Below, in pieces: positions 23,323-24,732 of a stretch of 24,732 nt of DNA. The translations under genes were made by a program, and so were the position numbers. Each line of letters begins with the position of its first letter. Position 1 is the stretch's first letter. Below the pieces are notes generated by a model. It was not told where the DNA came from, did not search any database, and saw only the letters and a program-made list of their open reading frames with translations. Source of the stretch: a virus; IMG/VR virus record IMGVR_UViG_3300048921_000596, positions 1 to 24,732 of that record; one strand, written 5' to 3'.

Positions 23323-23796
23323 TTATCCCATCATTTTTTTATACAGCTCCGTAGCCTCGTCAGAGGTAAGAGAAACGCTCTCGGTTTTGATAGGTCCACC
23401 GTTCGCCCCGGTGCTCTCAACCTTCAGCTTGTTGGTATAGGCGTCGCCAACCTCTTTCGCCGCCTGCTCAATCAACTGGGCCGTAAGCGCAAAGTTCTTC
23501 ATGGTTTCGGTGCGCGTCGCCATGCGGTCAAGCGTCCGAAGTCGGTATGCCTTATTGGCGATCGGGATGTCAGCTATATGCGTCTGAAACCTGCTGCGAG
23601 TGTCGTTGAACATGTCCACCCATTTCTTTGCCAGCTTCTTGCCGCTGGCCTTCGTTGGGTCGTGTTGCTCAACCTGCTGGCGGTTAATCTTCACGCCAAA
23701 TTCTTTCAGGACGGACTCGGCCACCTGCGATGGCGTATCAAAGCAAGCAACGGATTGAACTATAAAGGCTTTAATTTCCGGTTTAAGCGCCGCCAT
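23323..23796 (-). CDS. Terminase small subunit, DUF2280
   Basis: A 157-residue protein of the DUF2280 family, which serves as small terminase in many enterobacterial phages. The N-terminus has LKPEIKAFIVQSVACFDTPS followed by a helix-turn-helix type segment VLKEFGVKINRQQVEQHDP (about 29-47) for DNA recognition. The centre, FNDTRSRFQTHIADIPIANKAYRLRTLDRM, is the helical oligomerisation part. It marks viral DNA for cutting and presents it to the large subunit. It would normally abut the large subunit; here a spacer and the HEAT gene intervene. Confidence 0.85.
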   Translation of the reverse strand: MAALKPEIKAFIVQSVACFDTPSQVAESVLKEFGVKINRQQVEQHDPTKASGKKLAKKWVDMFNDTRSRFQTHIADIPIANKAYRLRTLDRMATRTETMKNFALTAQLIEQAAKEVGDAYTNKLKVESTGANGGPIKTESVSLTSDEATELYKKMMG

Positions 23797-23826
23797 TGTT
23801 TACCATCCGTCCTGCTCTGTCCTGGT

Positions 23827-24462
23827 TTATGCGAGCCTCAGCATGCACGTGCCGCACGCTCTGGCTATGTCTATGTTTGCCACCTCTGCTGGTTGGCTCG
23901 CAGCGTCGATCAGCTGCTTAACTTCTTCGCTGGCGCCGTAGCGGCGAACAACGCCCGTAAACTCTTCGACGTCATGGCCGCGCATGCAAAGCTTGGGTTG
24001 TCCGTCTCGCGTAAACTCAGGAGCGCCAAATTCGTCTGTTTTTTGCGCAATATGGTAAAGCTCATGCTCAACCAACGCACAGAACTCCAGATCGCTACAG
24101 TTCATGCAGAAATCAGCCGCTAGGGTGATAATGAAATCAGGTTTACGGCCAAACCATTCATACAACTGCTGTTCTATGCGGGCCTTTTGCCAGCCCCCGG
24201 CACGAAGCATCACCTCTTCAGCCTGACCGAGTACGGTCCTCCCCTGCTTGGTGAATGCAGTTGCTGCCCAGAGGAATGCTATGTCAGCATCAATCAGGTG
24301 ATAATGATCCGGGTTGCAAAGGCTTCCGTCGCCATCAAGGATTTTTTCTGTGACCCACTCATGAATGCCTGTGGCAGGAATGATCTTGATATACGGAGCG
24401 AATTCCTCTACTAATTCAGATGGAGGATAAGGCCTGCTTAGACTTTTTTCTTGGATTGCCAT
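23827..24462 (-). CDS. Phage metallopeptidase-like protein
   Basis: A 211-residue protein of the phage putative metallopeptidase family. The motif EHELYHIAQ (about 131-139) is the HExxH zinc site, with DF-C-x-N-C upstream. Its substrate is unknown; the gene is common just before the small terminase in related prophages. Start 24462 (MAIQEK) has GGAG 6 bases upstream. The frame also stays open to an ATG at 24519 with AAGGAG ahead, which would add 19 residues and translate through a terminator hairpin. The family suits the shorter form, but the upstream start may be real as a leader. Confidence 0.82.
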   Translation of the reverse strand: MAIQEKSLSRPYPPSELVEEFAPYIKIIPATGIHEWVTEKILDGDGSLCNPDHYHLIDADIAFLWAATAFTKQGRTVLGQAEEVMLRAGGWQKARIEQQLYEWFGRKPDFIITLAADFCMNCSDLEFCALVEHELYHIAQKTDEFGAPEFTRDGQPKLCMRGHDVEEFTGVVRRYGASEEVKQLIDAASQPAEVANIDIARACGTCMLRLA

Positions 24463-24474
24463 ATACACTCCAAT

Positions 24475-24500
24475 AAAAAACCGCCTGAAGGCGGTTTTTG
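24475..24500. terminator. Bidirectional terminator inside the metallopeptidase leader
   Basis: CCGCC, loop TGAA, GGCGG at 24481-24494, with A-run on the left and TTTTT on the right, so it ends transcripts on both strands. On minus it follows the unknown gene at the window edge and precedes the metallopeptidase ATG by 13 bases. Confidence 0.85.
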
Positions 24501-24523
24501 TGTTTTCTATTTTTCGCATTCAA

Positions 24524-24536
24524 CTCCTTTCAGGAG
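24524..24536 (-). promoter_or_regulatory. Hairpin sequestering a Shine-Dalgarno sequence
   Basis: On minus, CTCCT and AGGAG with a 3-base loop put the AAGGAG of the upstream metallopeptidase start (24519) in a stem. Its partner reads ACCTCCT, like the 16S rRNA 3' end. The stem lies right after the stop codon of the gene before, so ribosomes finishing there could open it. Confidence 0.45.
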
Positions 24537-24537
24537 G

Positions 24538-24732
24538 TTAAATTTTATTAAATGCTACGAATATAATTTTATCAAAATCAGCATCTAATGACTCATCCTG
24601 GACTATTTGTTTTTTTAAATATCTTATCAGTTGAGATGGATTATCAGGCTCTTCGCCAGTAAAAACAAAATCGCCCTTATATACATTACCGTTGTCATGC
24701 CGAAATTCCCAACTAGCAAACCAGCTACTCAT
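24538..24732 (-). CDS. Unknown small protein at window edge
   Basis: A 64-residue frame whose ATG occupies the last three bases, so the true start and ribosome-binding site may lie outside. It is AT-rich and acidic, with aromatic residues near the start (SSWFASWEFRHDNG) and a helix-like middle (SQLIRYLKKQIVQ, about 33-45), then DFDKIIFVAFNKI. The pattern may be a small alpha/beta protein. No family was recognised. A terminator follows it, so it is probably another moron transcribed by itself. Confidence 0.6.
   Translation of the reverse strand: MSSWFASWEFRHDNGNVYKGDFVFTGEEPDNPSQLIRYLKKQIVQDESLDADFDKIIFVAFNKI

Noticed and set aside
1-24732. CRISPR array, insertion sequence or transposase
   Set aside because: No regularly spaced repeats and no transposase or terminal inverted repeats were seen on either strand.
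836-24732. Integrase, repressor or lysis genes in the window
   Set aside because: No reading frame shows tyrosine or serine recombinase, helix-turn-helix repressor, holin or endolysin patterns; the only muralytic domain is in the tape measure.

Overview
The window looks like enterobacterial chromosome carrying the structural end of a temperate contractile-tailed phage. Bases 1-835 are host DNA: a complete msrA (peptide-methionine (S)-S-oxide reductase, class with a GCFWC active site) and a tRNA-Ser(GGA) of standard enterobacterial sequence with its own strong promoter. The tRNA sequence, base composition near 50% GC and MsrA type suggest Enterobacterales. Erwiniaceae such as Pantoea or Erwinia is a plausible guess from MsrA, but it is not proven by anything here.

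From just after the tRNA to the right edge, nearly everything reads leftward (minus strand) and forms a late operon. In transcription order (right to left) it runs: small unknown gene, phage metallopeptidase, small terminase, large terminase, DUF1073 portal, Mu F/SPP1 gp7-like head morphogenesis protein, DUF2213 prohead protease/scaffold, capsid cement protein, DUF2184 major capsid, STY1053-like protein, DUF4054 head-tail adaptor, tail-completion, head-closure and tail-terminator proteins, DUF3383 sheath, DUF3277 tube, tail assembly chaperone with a short overlapping downstream frame, tape measure with a lytic transglycosylase domain, Dit-like protein, baseplate plug, hub, Gp138-type spike, gp46/gp25-like wedge, baseplate J, DUF2612 protein, tail fibre and fibre chaperone. 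The genes are packed with ATGA/TAATG overlaps. A sheath plus tube plus simple baseplate means a small myovirus. Integrase, repressor, replication and lysis genes are not in the window and would lie beyond the right edge.

Four accessory insertions interrupt this operon. (1) 5445-7418, between hub and spike, holds a secreted four-cysteine protein, a three-TM protein, a small basic ORF overlapping it, and a convergent plus-strand gene whose C-terminal half resembles EACC1-type conflict-system components; terminators border it. (2) 18590-19102 holds one unknown AT-rich gene with its own terminator. (3) 22807-23322, between the terminase subunits, holds a plus-strand two-HEAT-repeat protein with a UUCG terminator and a repeat-rich spacer. 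(4) 24475-24732 holds an unknown gene, a terminator and a sequestered ribosome-binding site. These are typical morons. Minus-strand terminators lying inside the late operon suggest that late transcription is antiterminated. The hub-spike cassette is the best candidate here for an undescribed lysogenic-conversion or phage-exclusion system, but its function is inference only.
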